Source: Aquatica leii
Lineage: Eukaryota > Arthropoda > Insecta > Coleoptera > Lampyridae
DNA length: 64,000 nt
Assembly: GCA_035610365.1 (NCBI GenBank)
Contig: CM069432.1
Coordinates: 167,460,035 to 167,524,034, forward strand
Reading direction: 5' to 3'
The notes below the pieces were generated by a model that was not told the origin of the DNA, searched no databases, and saw only the letters and a list, made by a program, of their open reading frames with translations. Position 1 is the first letter of the stretch; each line of letters opens with the position of its first letter. Shown piece after piece: positions 1-13,073 of the stretch. The position numbers and the translations under genes are program-made.

Positions 1-229
1 ATACTTACTTGTGTGACTATACCAAATAAAAAGAAAGACTAAATTTAAAAGTTTTATCATGCAAGAATCTTTTCTTTTAATTTTGTTCATTCACCATAAA
101 AAAATAATGCAGTTAAATATATTTCAACCAAATTTAAAATCATTTATATACTTATAATAATAAAATAAGTAAAACATTATAAACCAAATACATCACATAA
201 TTTTATATTTATTTATTTAAATCGATCTA

Positions 230-1764
230 CTAATGGTCCTCGTTTATTCCGGTAATGACTTGTGAAATGCACAGTAAAGATGTGAGCGATATTAATCCAT
301 TAAAGGTTAACGATTTACAATAAGTGTCTATTACATGTTTTTTTTGTATATACCTTTCTTCAATTTTTAGGATGTGTCGACATACTTGTGACCATTCCTT
401 TGTACCTACACTTGCAATTTTTTCTTTTACCAAAGACTCCACCTCATTTAACTTAAACGTGATGTTTCTAGTTCCAACCCAATTCTTAATAATAACCCAA
501 TTTTTTTCTATAGGGTTTAATTCTGAGTGATAAGGTGGTAATCGACATACAGTATGTCCATGTTTAGCAAATAATGAATCAATTGCTTATCGGCTTATTT
601 ATTAGTATTAAACTGTACAGTTCTGCTTTTGTAGATTTTTCTTCGTACGTAATACCACGTCCATTTAGCCACAATTTCATGTCTGCTTTTCTATTATTAA
701 AATTGGGAGTTTTAACTGCCAAAACATTATGGTAACTGGCATTACCCATAACCACTACAAAATTTTTGGGAAGATTGGGAATTAATTGATTTTCCAACCA
801 ACGATTATAATTGTTAAAATTCATTTCGTCATGGTAGTCTCCACTTTTCTGACCAGATTTAAATATCAATAGTGCATTATTGACAAAACCATCATTACCA
901 CCAGCATATTTACTCTTAGATATTGGACACTTTAGCCCTTGATTTGATTTATCAGTTCATTGGTAAGAAGTTGTATGGGAAGCGTGAATGTAAGTTTCAT
1001 CGGTATAAATGATTGGACGTCCTTCTTTACGATACTTATAGTTATTGCTCTTATGTATGATACTCGTAAATTTCGCACATCATGACGTTCCATCAACATA
1101 GGACGATTATCAGTGGTTTTTTGCCATCTAAAAGAAATATATATTTAACCTTCAATTCAAGTTCAAGAATTACGATTTTTTACAAAACAATCAAATCTAT
1201 TTATTTCAGTAAAAGTAGAACATCGAGTAAATGAAACAAATTAATTATTATACCTGAATCCTCTAGTTTTTATAAGGTTTTTCTTAATGAAGTTTCTTTG
1301 CCCGAAAAGCCAATGGTATCGTCATCCTTGATTTTCTCGTAAACAGCCTTCAAAGTAGGTGTTCATCCATCAGTAAGATGGAAATTGTAAACAATTCTTT
1401 GTATAATTTGTTTAGCACAATTGTCTACAGTAGATTTAGGAGATGCCTTATGAAATTTTTTTCTCTGTGATTTAAATGTAGTTTGATCGCCAGTTTCAAT
1501 TAACTTGCCTTCTCGCACAATACGTACTACAGTAGCTCGTGAAACTCCTGTTGCTTGAACAACCGTATCAATAAGATTGCCTTTACAAAATAAAAGTAAA
1601 TTATTGAATGTATGTAATGCATAACCTAACAATTACCTTTCTCATTTCTTTCTTTAAAATACGAATAAACATTCCATACTTTTGTCTACCCTAGATTCTT
1701 TAGGATATGTGCCTCTTTTCGTGGCCGAAGATGCAGCAGCACTAATTTCGCATTCATCAGACAT
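230..1764 (-). pseudogene. Tc1/mariner-like DDE transposase relic with introns
   Basis: Reading leftward from an ATG at 1764, the fragments line up in order as one DDE-superfamily transposase. An N-terminal block is followed by a probable 57-nt intron (about 1634-1578) and a helix-turn-helix region containing ATGVSRATV (about 1560-1530). A second probable intron lies around 1140-1255. The first catalytic Asp sits in YTDETYIHA (984-1002). The second site reads VVMGNASYHN near 740, where relatives have Asp, so it is D to G. The third Glu is in LNPIEKNW near 500-520. In-frame stops and frame changes (for example near 1375 and 580) break the gene. Transposases of this intron-bearing type are common in insects. 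I could not define terminal repeats, so only the coding part is annotated. It is dead as an enzyme; an alternative view is a decayed domesticated copy. Confidence 0.8.
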
Positions 1765-2411
1765 GCTGTAATTAAACTTGAATCGTAACAAAAACCGATC
1801 ACAAGAAATATTTTACTTACTTGTAAGTCAATAATACAGACAGCAGAGTTTTAAAAAAAAACTGGTTGTAGTTTCATTAATAGACTTGAGAAACGATAAT
1901 AAGAACAAATAAGTAAACGGAAAGAAGCAATCAAAATAATTAAAATGGCGATTACTGGTCGACGTTTTTAGTTCGATCTATAAATCGTTTAATCGCATAA
2001 AATATCTATCTATTGCACTTGCACGTACGAATTTTGAGATCTGCACAAGAATCATCAAATAACGCATTTGCTCTAATCCTGTATTGTGTTTAATTACTGT
2101 TAAAGATTTGTGTTTAGTTTTAAGTGTTTAGATTTGATGTTTGCATGTATTTATTTTGTTTGTGTATATGATTGTTAATTCTATTTCTTTTTTAATTTGT
2201 TTTACCTTAAAAGTTCTGTGAATTTTTTATTTTTAATATTTGGCTGGTAAGCAACATATACAGTTTAGGACATAACAAACACCTCTATTATTTCCAGACT
2301 CTTGTTGTATTGGTCTTTGAAGTACAAAATATTTCTTGATTTAAGTATTTTCTATTTTATTTATTAAAAATTTTTAACTTCAATTGAATTCATGATTTTA
2401 TTTTAAATAAT
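1765..2411. other. AT-rich intergenic, nothing recognised
   Basis: No long open frame, repeat arm or RNA signature was seen between the transposase relic and the foldback element. It may hold the 5' end of the transposon, but no terminal repeat was found. Confidence 0.5.
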
Positions 2412-4125
2412 AGTACAGTACACGCGGTTTAATATAATCACGTTGGGGCTTTTGATAACAGTAACCGAATGATAACAATATCCGAAACTTTGAAAATAAC
2501 ACAAATAAATGTTTATTGGTTAGAAAGTAGTAAATACATGCAACGTGTATCTGATTAATGTTTGGCTAAAAAAAAGAAAAAAGAGCATCCATACAAGCAA
2601 AAAATGTCAAAACAAAAATTTTCATAAAACGTTTAAAAAGTCATGAGTCAAATAAGCATAAAATAATTGACTTGTAGTATTAAATAATTTGTTGACACCG
2701 TTAATAAAAAGAAATCAAAAACTACGTTATGATGTTTAATTCTCTGTTCTAAGAAATACACATTTTTTGCTGATTTAGTGCACGCCGCGTATTGGAATAA
2801 CCGATGTTATCAATCTAGTAATGTTATCACTTTATTAAAGAGCCGGTTAGACGTATGCTATTACATACCGCTTATAGTAATCATAATTTTGGTTTATGTT
2901 ATCAATTTTTTTTTCAGGTTTGTTTCCATGCATACATTTTTTTGCTGAATTTTTACAATACGCTTGTTTAAAGTGAAAACTTTTATCAGTGTACCATAAA
3001 AATTGTTTTGCATATTTAACTTTATTGTTGCAGTCTTATTTATTTATTCAAGCGTTTTGACTGACCTCCCTAACGTTACATCATTTACACACCTTTAAAC
3101 ATTCTTAGAATAATAACTGAGATTAACTATGTCTTATGTGAGAACGTTATTTTGTATCTGTAAATAGCTATAAACGGCGGTAAACACGTTGAATTAGTTT
3201 AACACCCGTGAAATTCAAAATCAGCTTTGAATAATTCGTCGGGATAAAACCATAATAGTAAAATCACACTATGAGATGGCTCTGCCATCAAACACTTTTG
3301 AATCGTTATTTTGTATTTATTTTTAGTGTCATCAAGTTTCTAATAAGAATTGTGTAGTTTTTAGAACAGTGAATTAAACATCATAACGTTGTTTTGTTTT
3401 CTTTTTATTAATGCTGTTTTGATTTTTTTAAACGTCTTATAAACAATTTTATTTTGAAGTTTTTTGCTTGAATTTATGCTGTGATTTCACCTTCAAAATT
3501 AATAACCTGTTAATCACATACACGTTCTATGTATCTACTGCTTTCTAACAAATGAACATTTATTTTTTTTTCTGAATTTTGGATATTGTTATCATTCCGT
3601 TATTTTTATGAAAAACCGTAAGTCCCAACGTAATACTATTAAGCGGCGTGCACTGTACTACAAATAAATACAAACTAACGTCATCCCATAATACGTAGTT
3701 AAACAAAGTTGTTATTCTAAAAACGCACATGTTTTCCAAAATAATTCTGAAGGATAACGTATGTATTTACAGATATTTTAAAGATGTAATATTAAGTAGG
3801 GCAATCAAAATACTTAAATAAATAAATAACATTGCAAAAATAATGCTAAATATGCAAAACAACTATTTTTAGAGTACAATGATAAATTTTTTTACTCTAA
3901 ACAAGCAAATTGTGACAATTCAGCTAAAAAATTCATGCAAAATAGGTTATTGTTTATGTATAGAAACAAATCTGAGAAGATTATTGATAACATACCCTGA
4001 AAATATGATTACTATAAACGGTTTTCTATGTAGTAGCATACGTCTGGCCCGTTCATTATTAGAGTGAGAACATTACTCGACTGATAACATTATTCGTCAT
4101 TCCAATCAACGGTGTGCACTGTGTT
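2412..4125. repeat. Foldback element with two interleaved long inverted-repeat pairs
   Basis: Four arms lie in the order A, B, A', B'. Arm A (about 2412-2770) is the imperfect inverted complement of A' (about 3340-3662). Arm B (about 2779-3170) is the inverted complement of B' (about 3665-4125). All four outer tips carry a form of AGTGCACGCCGC: AGTACAGTACACGCGG at 2412, AGTGCACGCCGCG at 2779, and the complements ending near 3660 and 4122. Each pair runs several hundred bases with small indels. About 170 bp of unpaired sequence sits near 3170-3340. No coding frame over about 60 aa is convincing. The layout fits a foldback transposon that duplicated or inserted beside itself. Clear target duplications were not found. 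Confidence 0.75.
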
Positions 4126-5989
4126 TAAATATTTTACAATTTGCAGATTTATTTAGAAAATCATTTACTAATAGACCTTAATTTGATAATTATTTTATTG
4201 AACTTAAAACTTAAAAAAAGAACAGGTATAACTACGACTTCTAAGTTATCAAAATATCTGTACTAATAAGCTTTTTTGAATGCTGCCAGACAATCAGTTA
4301 CAACATTCTCAAAATTAACGGTGATGTAAATAGTACAAAAAAAGTGAGAGCGCTTGCAGTAAAGTTTACATCGTAATAATCTAAATAAAAGTAAAAATGC
4401 GTACGTAGCCATAAGATGGCATTTTAAGCAGTCAGTTGAATCTTACAAACCCAAGGTGTATACTAGACTCTGCTGAATAGATCATGTATTAGAGACACCA
4501 AAATTAACATTACAACGTAGACTTTGAATATTTTGATTGTTAATAATATTTTTATTTTTAAACCTGTTTTTTTTTATTACTAGATTTGATATAATGCTTA
4601 GTATACAATTTCAAACAATTATTACAATTATTAAGTTTTGTCGTGTTATTAAAGTTGATGCAAACCAAGTATTTTTTATTTAACATATTAATCTTGCCAA
4701 CAAAATCACTTTTAAAGTTTATCAAACATTATCTTCACCGGTTAGCAAACTTATTAAAGAAATTTAATTGTTTTTGATTATAACCGACTTTTGTCTTAAA
4801 CAGCGTCGTAGTTAAACAGCTAGAGTTTTTACGCTTGGTTTTAGTTTGCCGTATGGTCGTTCGTAAAGCCAAACAGACGTTTCGCAAGACATTGCAGCTT
4901 GCATCTTCGGAATGGTAAATGTCACGGAGCTTAAAAAATCTGGGTATTTAGCTACGACGGTCTAAGTCGAAAATCGCTTATAATCATAACTAAAATAACC
5001 GCAAAAGTTTAAGGTTTTATATTTAATTGCTTAAATACACATATACGTTGCGTAATATACGTGGAAGGTTTTTTTTAAATAAATCAGGTTTTTAGTATTC
5101 AATATTTACATTTAAAATAACTTTCATTTTTAAATATAAATATATTAAAACGTTTGCAAAGTATTTGGAAATTACGAAAAGTATAAATGCGACTTATCTG
5201 CGAACAGTGTCTATAACTTTTGAGAAATTACTTGTAAGTTGTTTTTCTTAAATTATGTTAAATTTTATTAATTAAAAGTTAGTTATATTTAATAATCATA
5301 TGTATATTATGTGTAGATAGTTAGTTTTTAAATAAATTAGTTTTATAATTCATTATAAATGGTATCAGGTGTCGGGTACGACCTTAACATGTAAATAAAG
5401 AAAAAAGTAATTAGCACGTGCCCACGTATGTTTGTTTATAGACTATAGTTATAACTTTTCCGGTTACTTAAGCTAATATTTATTAGTGGATATAATTTAA
5501 GGATTTAATAATAAGTACTTATTAAAATTTAATCGTATACAAAATTGTTTTATTAAACTTTTTATTTGTGTCACAATTTATGCCGGTTATGGCAGATTAA
5601 GAATCAATAAATAAAAATATAGATGAAAATTCCAGAAAATAAAATAAAACTAAAAAAATTAAAAATTGCTAGAAACTTTAGATAAAAAATACGAAGCGCT
5701 TTAAATGTTGCAGACTGTTTTTGGCTACCTTCAACGAAATTACGTACTGTTAATTTTATGTTTAGAGATGAGATACAGAAAGTATATTGGTTTAAAACAG
5801 CAAGCATTGCACCGAGACGCAGAAGCCGCGTAGACACAAAAAAAATATCGAGAAGACATTTCGACGAATAGTTCGAGAAAGAGGAGTGACGACTTCAAAC
5901 TACAGTAAAATTAACCACGTACGACAACGCCGTACTAAACCGAAGAAGAAAATAAAAAAAAAAGTCTAAATGCCTGAAACAAGTTGACC
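4126..5989. other. AT-rich intergenic, nothing recognised
   Basis: The stretch has no supported gene. Short open frames here (for example 5604-5837 on the - strand) have no recognisable motif and AT-rich composition typical of chance frames. The last 150 bp are rich in Lys/Arg codons and could be the 5' edge of the gypsy relic that follows. Confidence 0.5.
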
Positions 5990-8460
5990 AAAAGAAACAA
6001 AACGTTACCTAATCATGCACCGAAAATTACCATTCAAACGGTATAGCCTATGGAGCAGTTGCACAACATTTATCTCAATGGTCAGATTAATAAACCAAAT
6101 GTTCAGTTACTGGTTGACACTAGAGCGACAATAACCATCATTCGTCCTAACATGTTATTGGAAAATGAAAAGATATCGCTATTAACAGTACGACTTTACA
6201 GCTGTTCAAATGAGCGAAAAAATACTTACTCACATACAATTAAAAGTGAGTATTGGTTCGGAAAATGCAATACTCGATCATCAAGTACTAGTAACCAATA
6301 TGAGAAAAGAAATTATCTTAGAAATGGACGTTGTAAGAAATATGAGTTCCATTTGGATATGAAGAACGATGTCTTGAAAATTTACGGTGAGTGAAGCCGA
6401 AGCTCTGCCTGAAAGGATTGAAAGTGTGGTGATGCACACGTCTAGATGGAAATCTCTGAAAAGGCTACATTTGTGCTATTAAACCAACTGGAGCGGGGCT
6501 TGGTTGAAACGAGACTACTAGTTGGCAGAACATTAGTACGAGTGAAGAATACAATGCTACTAAGGATCTTGAATGTCAACTCAGATCCAGTAACGTTGAA
6601 AAAGAAGCCAGTGCCAGTGTACGCCAGTATCTCCAATTGTAAGATGCGTAAATTCTAGTAAAGCTACATCGTCAAAGAAGTGTCTACAACATCTATTGGA
6701 CTTTCTTATCTTCAAGTGACAACGCCTCAGCCAAAACTAACTGGTTAAAGCTTAAGCGTTGATTCAGCAGTATCAAGATGTGTTTGTCCTGGAGAGTAGT
6801 TTCAAAAAAAGAACTGACAGTGTAAAATACAAAATTAATACCGGAAACGAATATGGAAGAAGAAGGTGTGATTGACTCTTTAAATAGTCCATGAGAGTCC
6901 CCTGTAATACTAATAAAGAAGAAATATAGATCAATTAAGTTTTGCGTAAACTACAGACAGCTTAACAAAGTGACTAAAAAGGACAGTTAGCTTTTATTAA
7001 ATTGATAATACTATAGACACTCTATTACTGGTTACTAGCAGCTAGAATTAGAACCCAATGACCGTGAACAGACAGTTTTTACGATTGGAACCGGTTTGTG
7101 ACAGTTCACTGTGATGCTCTTCGGCTTGTGTAACGCTCCAGCAACATTCGAGCGTGTAAAGAACACCATCTTGTGAGAAGTGTTTTGGAAAACGTACTTC
7201 ATTTATGTAAACAACGTGATTGTGGTTGGAAAACAATGTGAAAGAAGTGATCTAACGATTACAAGGAGCAAATCTAAAACTAAGCACAAAAAAGTGCCAC
7301 GTATTTAAAAAAGAAATGCGATACCTGAGCCACGTTGTATCTAGAGATAGAGTAAAAGCTGACTTAGACTAAGTCTGAACAGTGCAAGCATGGCTAAAAC
7401 CAATCAAAAAACATCAAGTTCGTAGTATTATAGACGATGTGTACTTGGATTTGCCAATATTGCCAAACCTTTAAAAAAAAATGAATAAAGAATGAGCAGA
7501 ATTTGCATGGAATAAAGATTACAAAACTGCTTTCTATCAAATAAAGCAGGCGCTAGTCACTGCGCTAATTTTAAGTTATTCAAGAAAATGGAAAAGTTTT
7601 TTTTTTGATACTAATGCAAATAATATGGCTATATGCATTCTTTTTCTAACTGCAAGATAAAACAATTTTTTTTTCAAGACAGAAAGGAATTATTGCGTGA
7701 CTAGAATAGAACTGTTAACAGTAGTCAAGTCCATAGAAGACTTCTATAAATGCTTGTGTAGACGCAAATTTTTACTAGAAACAGATCACGCCGCCATAAA
7801 ATTGCTATTGCAGTTTTGTAATCCAAAAGGAAAAGTGGCAAGGAGAAGTGGAGAAACTGCGATAGTATGGCTATGACAGAACACCGTGTCGGAAGCAGTC
7901 ATTGGAACGGTGGTGCCTGGTCGAGAAGACAATGTCCGACAAACTGCAGTTATTGTTGCGCGACTAGAAAAAAATATCGAATGTCTCCGAGGAACTACCA
8001 TGGTTGATGACAAGTGGAAGCATAATTAGTTGCGTTCCGATCCCGCATTAAAACAACTCTTTAACTGAAAATAAAGCGGTTGACAAACAACCTAAGAAAA
8101 AGCTTTCAGCAGAAACGTCTAAACATACTAGATGCAATAAGACTCTTTGCAAATTTCTCGTACACCAGGACGACACGTTGACGTGAAGACGATATTAGGA
8201 AAAGTATTAGAAAAATGTTATTAGAGAAAATTGCAAAAAAACGTCATAGAAATTTTTCAGCAGACAACACAAAGCACTAATGAAACTATATAACGTGAAA
8301 AGCATTTTAGAAAAAGCGGCGATTAATATCGCAGGGACGTTCCAAGAATCTTATTCGGAAAACTATAATACATATTAGAGGCGATGGATAATTTTACACA
8401 ATCAATGGAGACTTACGCTATACTTAATCAAGAAGCAGCTGCAGTTGCACAAGTTTTGAA
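5990..8460 (+). pseudogene. Ty3/gypsy pol relic (protease, RT, RNase H)
   Basis: Fragments of a gypsy Pol follow in the right order. An aspartic-protease active-site region reads LLVDTRATITII (6105-6141), with Arg where Gly is usual. RT start motifs appear near 6900-6960 (KFCVNYRQLN). The palm block around 7090-7150 includes FGLCNAPATF. The YxDD box is read as YVNN near 7204-7218, so both catalytic Asp are lost. RT connection and RNase H fragments follow (TDHAAIKLLL near 7785-7810). Many stops and shifts occur throughout. No integrase is clear and I could not identify flanking LTRs. This is an old, inactive copy. Confidence 0.8.
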
Positions 8461-9981
8461 AAAATAATTTTTCTGTCGGTTTGGAGTTTCGTTGGAATAA
8501 CATTTTGACAACAGAACTTCTTTGTTAATTATATTCTTTTATTTATTTATTGATAAAAAACTAAAATGTTTCCCTTATCAATCAAATTAATTAAAAATTA
8601 TTAAAGAAATTCAAAACAACGCTTCATAAACACGTCGATAGTCACAACGAAATTAAAAGTCAAAATAGCTCGTATCAATATAAACGTCAAAATGTAATTA
8701 AAAAAACTATAGTTTATTGCGACTGTTTTGAACTCTTTTTCGTTACGCTGCATCTTATCAAAATTTCAGTTTTACCCTTGCTAAAGTTTCACTTCATGTT
8801 CTAAGCAACTCAAAAATTTTGTGACACTTTAAATTCAAAGATAAAAATCCCAAAATTAGATGCCGTTAGAAAATAAAACTTTTCTTTTAAGATGCTATCT
8901 TGGATTCTAAACTTATAAAATGCAATTACTGTTGGTTTTCAAGCCATTTTTTAAAAAACGAATTCGATCTACAATGATTTTATTTTGATGTTTATTTACA
9001 CTCTTCTACAATAATCACAAATATGAAAATATTTATACATACAATTTGAATTTACATGTACTTGTATATTTACATAAAAAAATGTAAACTTATATTTAGG
9101 TCAATATGATTTTATTAATATTATTATGCATATTTTTAAACTAGTAAGTTAAGTGAAAGTTTTGCATCTTTACTTCAATTTCTCTTAGGGCAGAAAATAT
9201 ACATTTTTCCTAAATTTTATTAAAAAAATTCGATATTTTAAAAATATTTTTTACACTGAATTACGAATTCTCGGCATTGTTATAATATAACTAAGCGACG
9301 GGGAAGGTACTATCTTTTGCTTTTATATATAACAACACCTTTAAACAATAACATTGAACCGCAAAAGTGCTAACATTTTTATTGAGAAAATTGTATATTA
9401 ATATATCATTCTCAGTTGTATCTAAAATATTTGATATATGTTGTAAGTTTAACTGCACACGTTAATAGTACAGAAATCTAAGCTAAGTTGTTAAACAAAA
9501 ACACAACATTAAAATTTTAAACAAGATCTGATGAAACTCAGTAATTTAGATAGAACTGAAATCTTAAAAAGTTTAATAAGAAACACGACCTTTCTTTTGA
9601 AATTCAATCTTGAGAAACAATTTTACGAAAAAGATTGTTAAATGCGTTTTACTTACACAGACGTTTTTAACAAATAATTACTTTTAATAATTGCATAATT
9701 TAAATATTTCAAAGTTGTTTTGATTTGATATTTTATAATACTTTTATATGTAGAGCGTAATTTATAATACAAGTTTCGGCAGCTTAAGGATATTTATGTG
9801 TTACGTTTATCTTATCTAAATAACGTGTTTTATAAAAATTTTGCTCATGGATATTATTAATTATTAATAACGTAGTTTTTATGAAAAACAATATTTAATA
9901 CGCTTTAAACAAGGTTTTACATTTTTTAATGTTTTAAAATGAACGTTTATAGTTTTCACTCTGGGTTAACCGACGTTAATA
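8461..9981. other. AT-rich intergenic upstream of cuticle gene 1
   Basis: No coding frame, repeat pair or known element was recognised. The segment 9960-10070 holds the promoter described separately. Confidence 0.5.
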
Positions 9982-10066
9982 GCTGATGTTATCATTTACT
10001 TTTTTTACATTCAATTATGAAAACTTAGTATATAAGCAAGTAAAATTTATAGTTTTTAATTCATTC
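9982..10066 (+). promoter_or_regulatory. Core promoter of cuticle gene 1 (GATGTTATC box, TATA, Inr)
   Basis: A TATA box TATATAAG lies at 10029-10036 and an initiator-like TCATTC at 10061-10066, a spacing close to the arthropod norm. Upstream, GATGTTATC at 9985-9993 ends 35 bp before TATA. The paralogue at 56 kb has the same 9-mer with the same 35-bp gap. Function is inferred from this conserved geometry. Confidence 0.6.
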
Positions 10067-10092
10067 ATCGGTCGTTACCAATCTTACATATA

Positions 10093-10777
10093 ATGCTTAC
10101 TTTGGTAATTAAATTTATTATATTTTATTTATTTTACTTTACATTATTGTTTTGCTTAGGTCGTTCTTGCCGCTACAGTAGCCGCCGTGCTTGGTGGTGC
10201 TCAAGAAGTTGCCGTCAGTCAAGACACTTTAGGAAACTACAAATTGAAATATGCCATTGATGGAATTTCAAGAGTTGAACACGGCGATCTAAATGGAAAC
10301 GTTAATGGTGGATTTTCTTACATTGACCCATATGGTATCTTAAGAAAAACCGAATTCACTGCTGGTGTTCACGGATACAACGCCATTGGGACTGATATAC
10401 CTGTTCCAGTACAAGATACTCCTGAAGTAGCTTATGCCAAAGCAAACCATCTTGCCGCACTTCACGCAGCATACTTGGTACCAAGAATTCCCGAATTTCA
10501 AGGACCAGAAGAAGGTTTCATTGCTCAAATTCCATTAGCTAAATCTTTTGCTGCACCTCTTACTCACTTCGAACGCTTTGCACCAGCACCAATTATTCCA
10601 GTTCCACAAATAGCTCGTTTTGAAGACTTGGCCTCAACGACCGCCCACTTTGCTGCTGTTCCTCATCACATTCCAGCTTTTTCTCACCTAGGAGTTTCAG
10701 AAACTCCAGAAGTTTTAGCTGCTCGGGCTGAACATTTTGCCGCACACGCTGCTGTAAAAAGTAATTTATTTCATTAA
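10093..10777 (+). CDS. Cuticle protein 1 (RR-type, two exons)
   Basis: Exon 1 is 10093-10104 (ATG plus three codons), then a 55-bp GT-AG intron (10105-10159) and exon 2 10160-10777, giving 209 aa. The first 17 residues (start MLTLVVLAATVAAVL) are a secretion signal split by the phase-0 intron, the usual layout of arthropod cuticle genes. Residues about 29-85 match the Rebers-Riddiford chitin-binding block: G.Y...YAIDG, then GGFSYIDPYGILRKTEF, then GYNAIGTDIP. Two related motifs follow, DTPEVAYAKANHLAALHAA (about 90-108) and ETPEVLAARAEHFAAHAA (185-202), with a Pro/Ala/His-rich linker. The product should be secreted by epidermis and bind chitin in the exoskeleton. Paralogues are at 22.7 and 56.3 kb on the same strand. 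The frame is intact; the exact cuticle subfamily is uncertain. Confidence 0.9.
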
Positions 10778-12579
10778 AAACTAGTTCTTAATTTCAAATT
10801 ACATTTAACAAAATTAATTTTATTTATTAAAAAACTTTTTATATATAATCATAAAATAATAATCAAAACTCACAATATAAAGTTACATTTGTAAATGTAC
10901 ATATTTTAACTAATCAAAGTGTTAAACAACTAATAATGCTTAGATCAGGATAAATCAAAATAGAAAGTTACTAAATAAAAAATGTACTTAATATTTATAC
11001 AATAAATTAACAGTTTTGATTTAAATTAAAATTTCTTTGAAGTACATTACAAATTATTTTATAATATAATTACAAATATACAACTATTCAAATAATTGAT
11101 TTTAAATATTACCACGGACTTAAATTTACCGCAACTCAAAAACTAATAAACCCATGATTTTTTTTGTGACAATGCAACCTATATATACACCAACTTTCAA
11201 CGGACGCAAAGCAGTTTCTATAAGAGTGTATACCTTTAGTTTTCCAAATACTACAGTATGAATAGTGACATCATTTTATACATAAAAAACACTAAGTGTA
11301 TAAAATTATTTTATACGTGTAGTTAAATGTCTATCGTTGAAAGAAGATACTCGTAAGTATGATAAGACTATAAGCAGGTTATTGCCAAATAACGCGTTAA
11401 AGCTTGAAACTGTAGCTACGTGTAATTTTGAATATTGCAGTAGAAAGTAAATAATGAGAAGCATTGCATATATAACTTAAACATTTTGAGGATGGTTTTC
11501 GATTGTGTTTTATGAATGCTTGAAGCAATCTTTAAGATAGCAGGAGCATTTTTGTAAAATAAAAGATTTGATTTGATAAGCTAACGTTGCTGTTATTTTT
11601 GTTTAAAAAACTAAAAATAAATTAGATTTTTCAAAACTTTTTGTAAACAAAAACAAAAAAAATCTAAAAAAAATTATTATACCCAGACGTCTGTTTTATG
11701 TCTGAACGTCTGTAAGACAAATTCAAGACGCCGGACTTAAAACGGTTTAAAAACATTTGCTATAAGATCCTTTAAAGTTTCCTTTAAAATAGCAATTTTA
11801 TCAGAAAATATGTTGTAGCTTTTGGCAACAGGTGCATTTTATTATTTTAACGTTTAGAAAAATAAATTTTAAACGTTTTGTAGATACACTGCCGGAATTT
11901 TTAGAATTTAGTATTAGGATTACTTAGAATTAGCATTTACAATTTAAATTTTGTCATTACATTTAACCTTCATTTAACGTATAGCAAAATTTGAAAGTTA
12001 ATTTAGATACTTGTGATACAGAAATAGGTAAATAAGTAAAACTTGTAAAAGATGGTAGTAACGTAAATAATAATGATGAAAATAATACTCGAGTAAGCTC
12101 TAGCAAACTAAAAGTATTATATCTTTGAAAAGTGAAATATTAATTGGCTATGAGATGATTAGATCTTCTTTAATACGTACGAGGTATATTCACAATTGGT
12201 TAATAAAATTGTTGCATACTGCATGCATTCGATATTGAGAAACCAGTGTTTTACAAGATATAAAATGCTTAATTCTCAATAAATTTTCATATTTGCATGT
12301 ATTGCTATTGATTTGATATGTCAATTAACAGTATTACTCAGTTGCATGTTTTATTTTTTTTGCATTTCTTTTGCTATTTTCACAAATTACAATAAAAATA
12401 CTGTTAGGTGAAAGTCTGGATATAGTTTACGATTAGTTAATAATGAATATAAAAAATATAAATATACAATTTATTTTCAAATATTTTTCTAGATAATTAT
12501 AAATTTCTCTCATACCTCGGTAATGATGAGGAGCAGAATAAATGGGAATTGCTAAATTGATTGTTTTCTTCAACACTAA
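10778..12579. other. 3' flank of cuticle gene 1 and AT-rich intergenic
   Basis: AATAAA-type poly(A) signals occur downstream (for example 10973-10978 and about 11001), but none is very close to the stop, so the 3' end is unclear. No gene or long repeat was recognised in the rest. Confidence 0.45.
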
Positions 12580-12735
12580 GACCCGGTTACATAAAGCATA
12601 GTTGACTATGTTGTTAGCTAACGCCATTGTTAGCTAAATCGTAGCTCTTCATTTAAGAATATCGTCAGCAGAACAATTGATTTTGTATCAATGACGACGC
12701 TTAACGACATGGCTACATAGTTAACGAGTGTCTAT
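12580..12735. repeat. MITE-like repeat, copy 1 (related to 47.3 kb)
   Basis: The sequence begins GACCCGGTTACATAAAG and shares about 150 bp with 47255-47415, which ends in the complementary tip GCAACCGGGTC. Shared blocks include CTATGTTGTTAGCT and a segment around CGCTTAA.GACATG.CTAC. The two copies therefore preserve opposite ends of one short non-autonomous element. Its tip resembles Harbinger-type ends, but this is only inferred. Confidence 0.6.
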
Positions 12736-13073
12736 AGAAATAACTAAACTAACATGAAATAATTGTGCAATCTGTGTAAAAAAGATTATAAGTATCATAA
12801 AAAAATCAAATTCATAATAAAAAACGTTTCATAATTATTTTTAATTTTATTCCACATGCATTTTTACCTAAAATAATTTTTGTCTTGAATGCGTTCTGAA
12901 AAGACATTCTAACGACGCTTAAAAATGTACAGTTTATTAACATTAGATATCTTAAAGATGTTTGCAAATTGTCCAAAATCTAAGATTTTTAAAAGACTTG
13001 AATATCATGACTTCATGCGTCTTAGATGTCTTTCAGATGCCCGTGTTCTGTTACGGTAATTAGTTGTTTACTA

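Noticed and set aside
2793..2812. ACCGATGTTATC in the foldback element, like the cuticle gene 3 promoter
   Set aside because: A shared 12-mer in AT-rich DNA without TATA or gene nearby is too weak to claim that the element took or gave a promoter piece.
5604..5837. 77-codon frame (-) with a hydrophobic C-terminus
   Set aside because: Same composition problem; no recognisable domain or promoter.
12433..12627. 64-codon frame (-) overlapping the MITE at 12.58 kb
   Set aside because: It crosses the repeat border, so it is most likely accidental.
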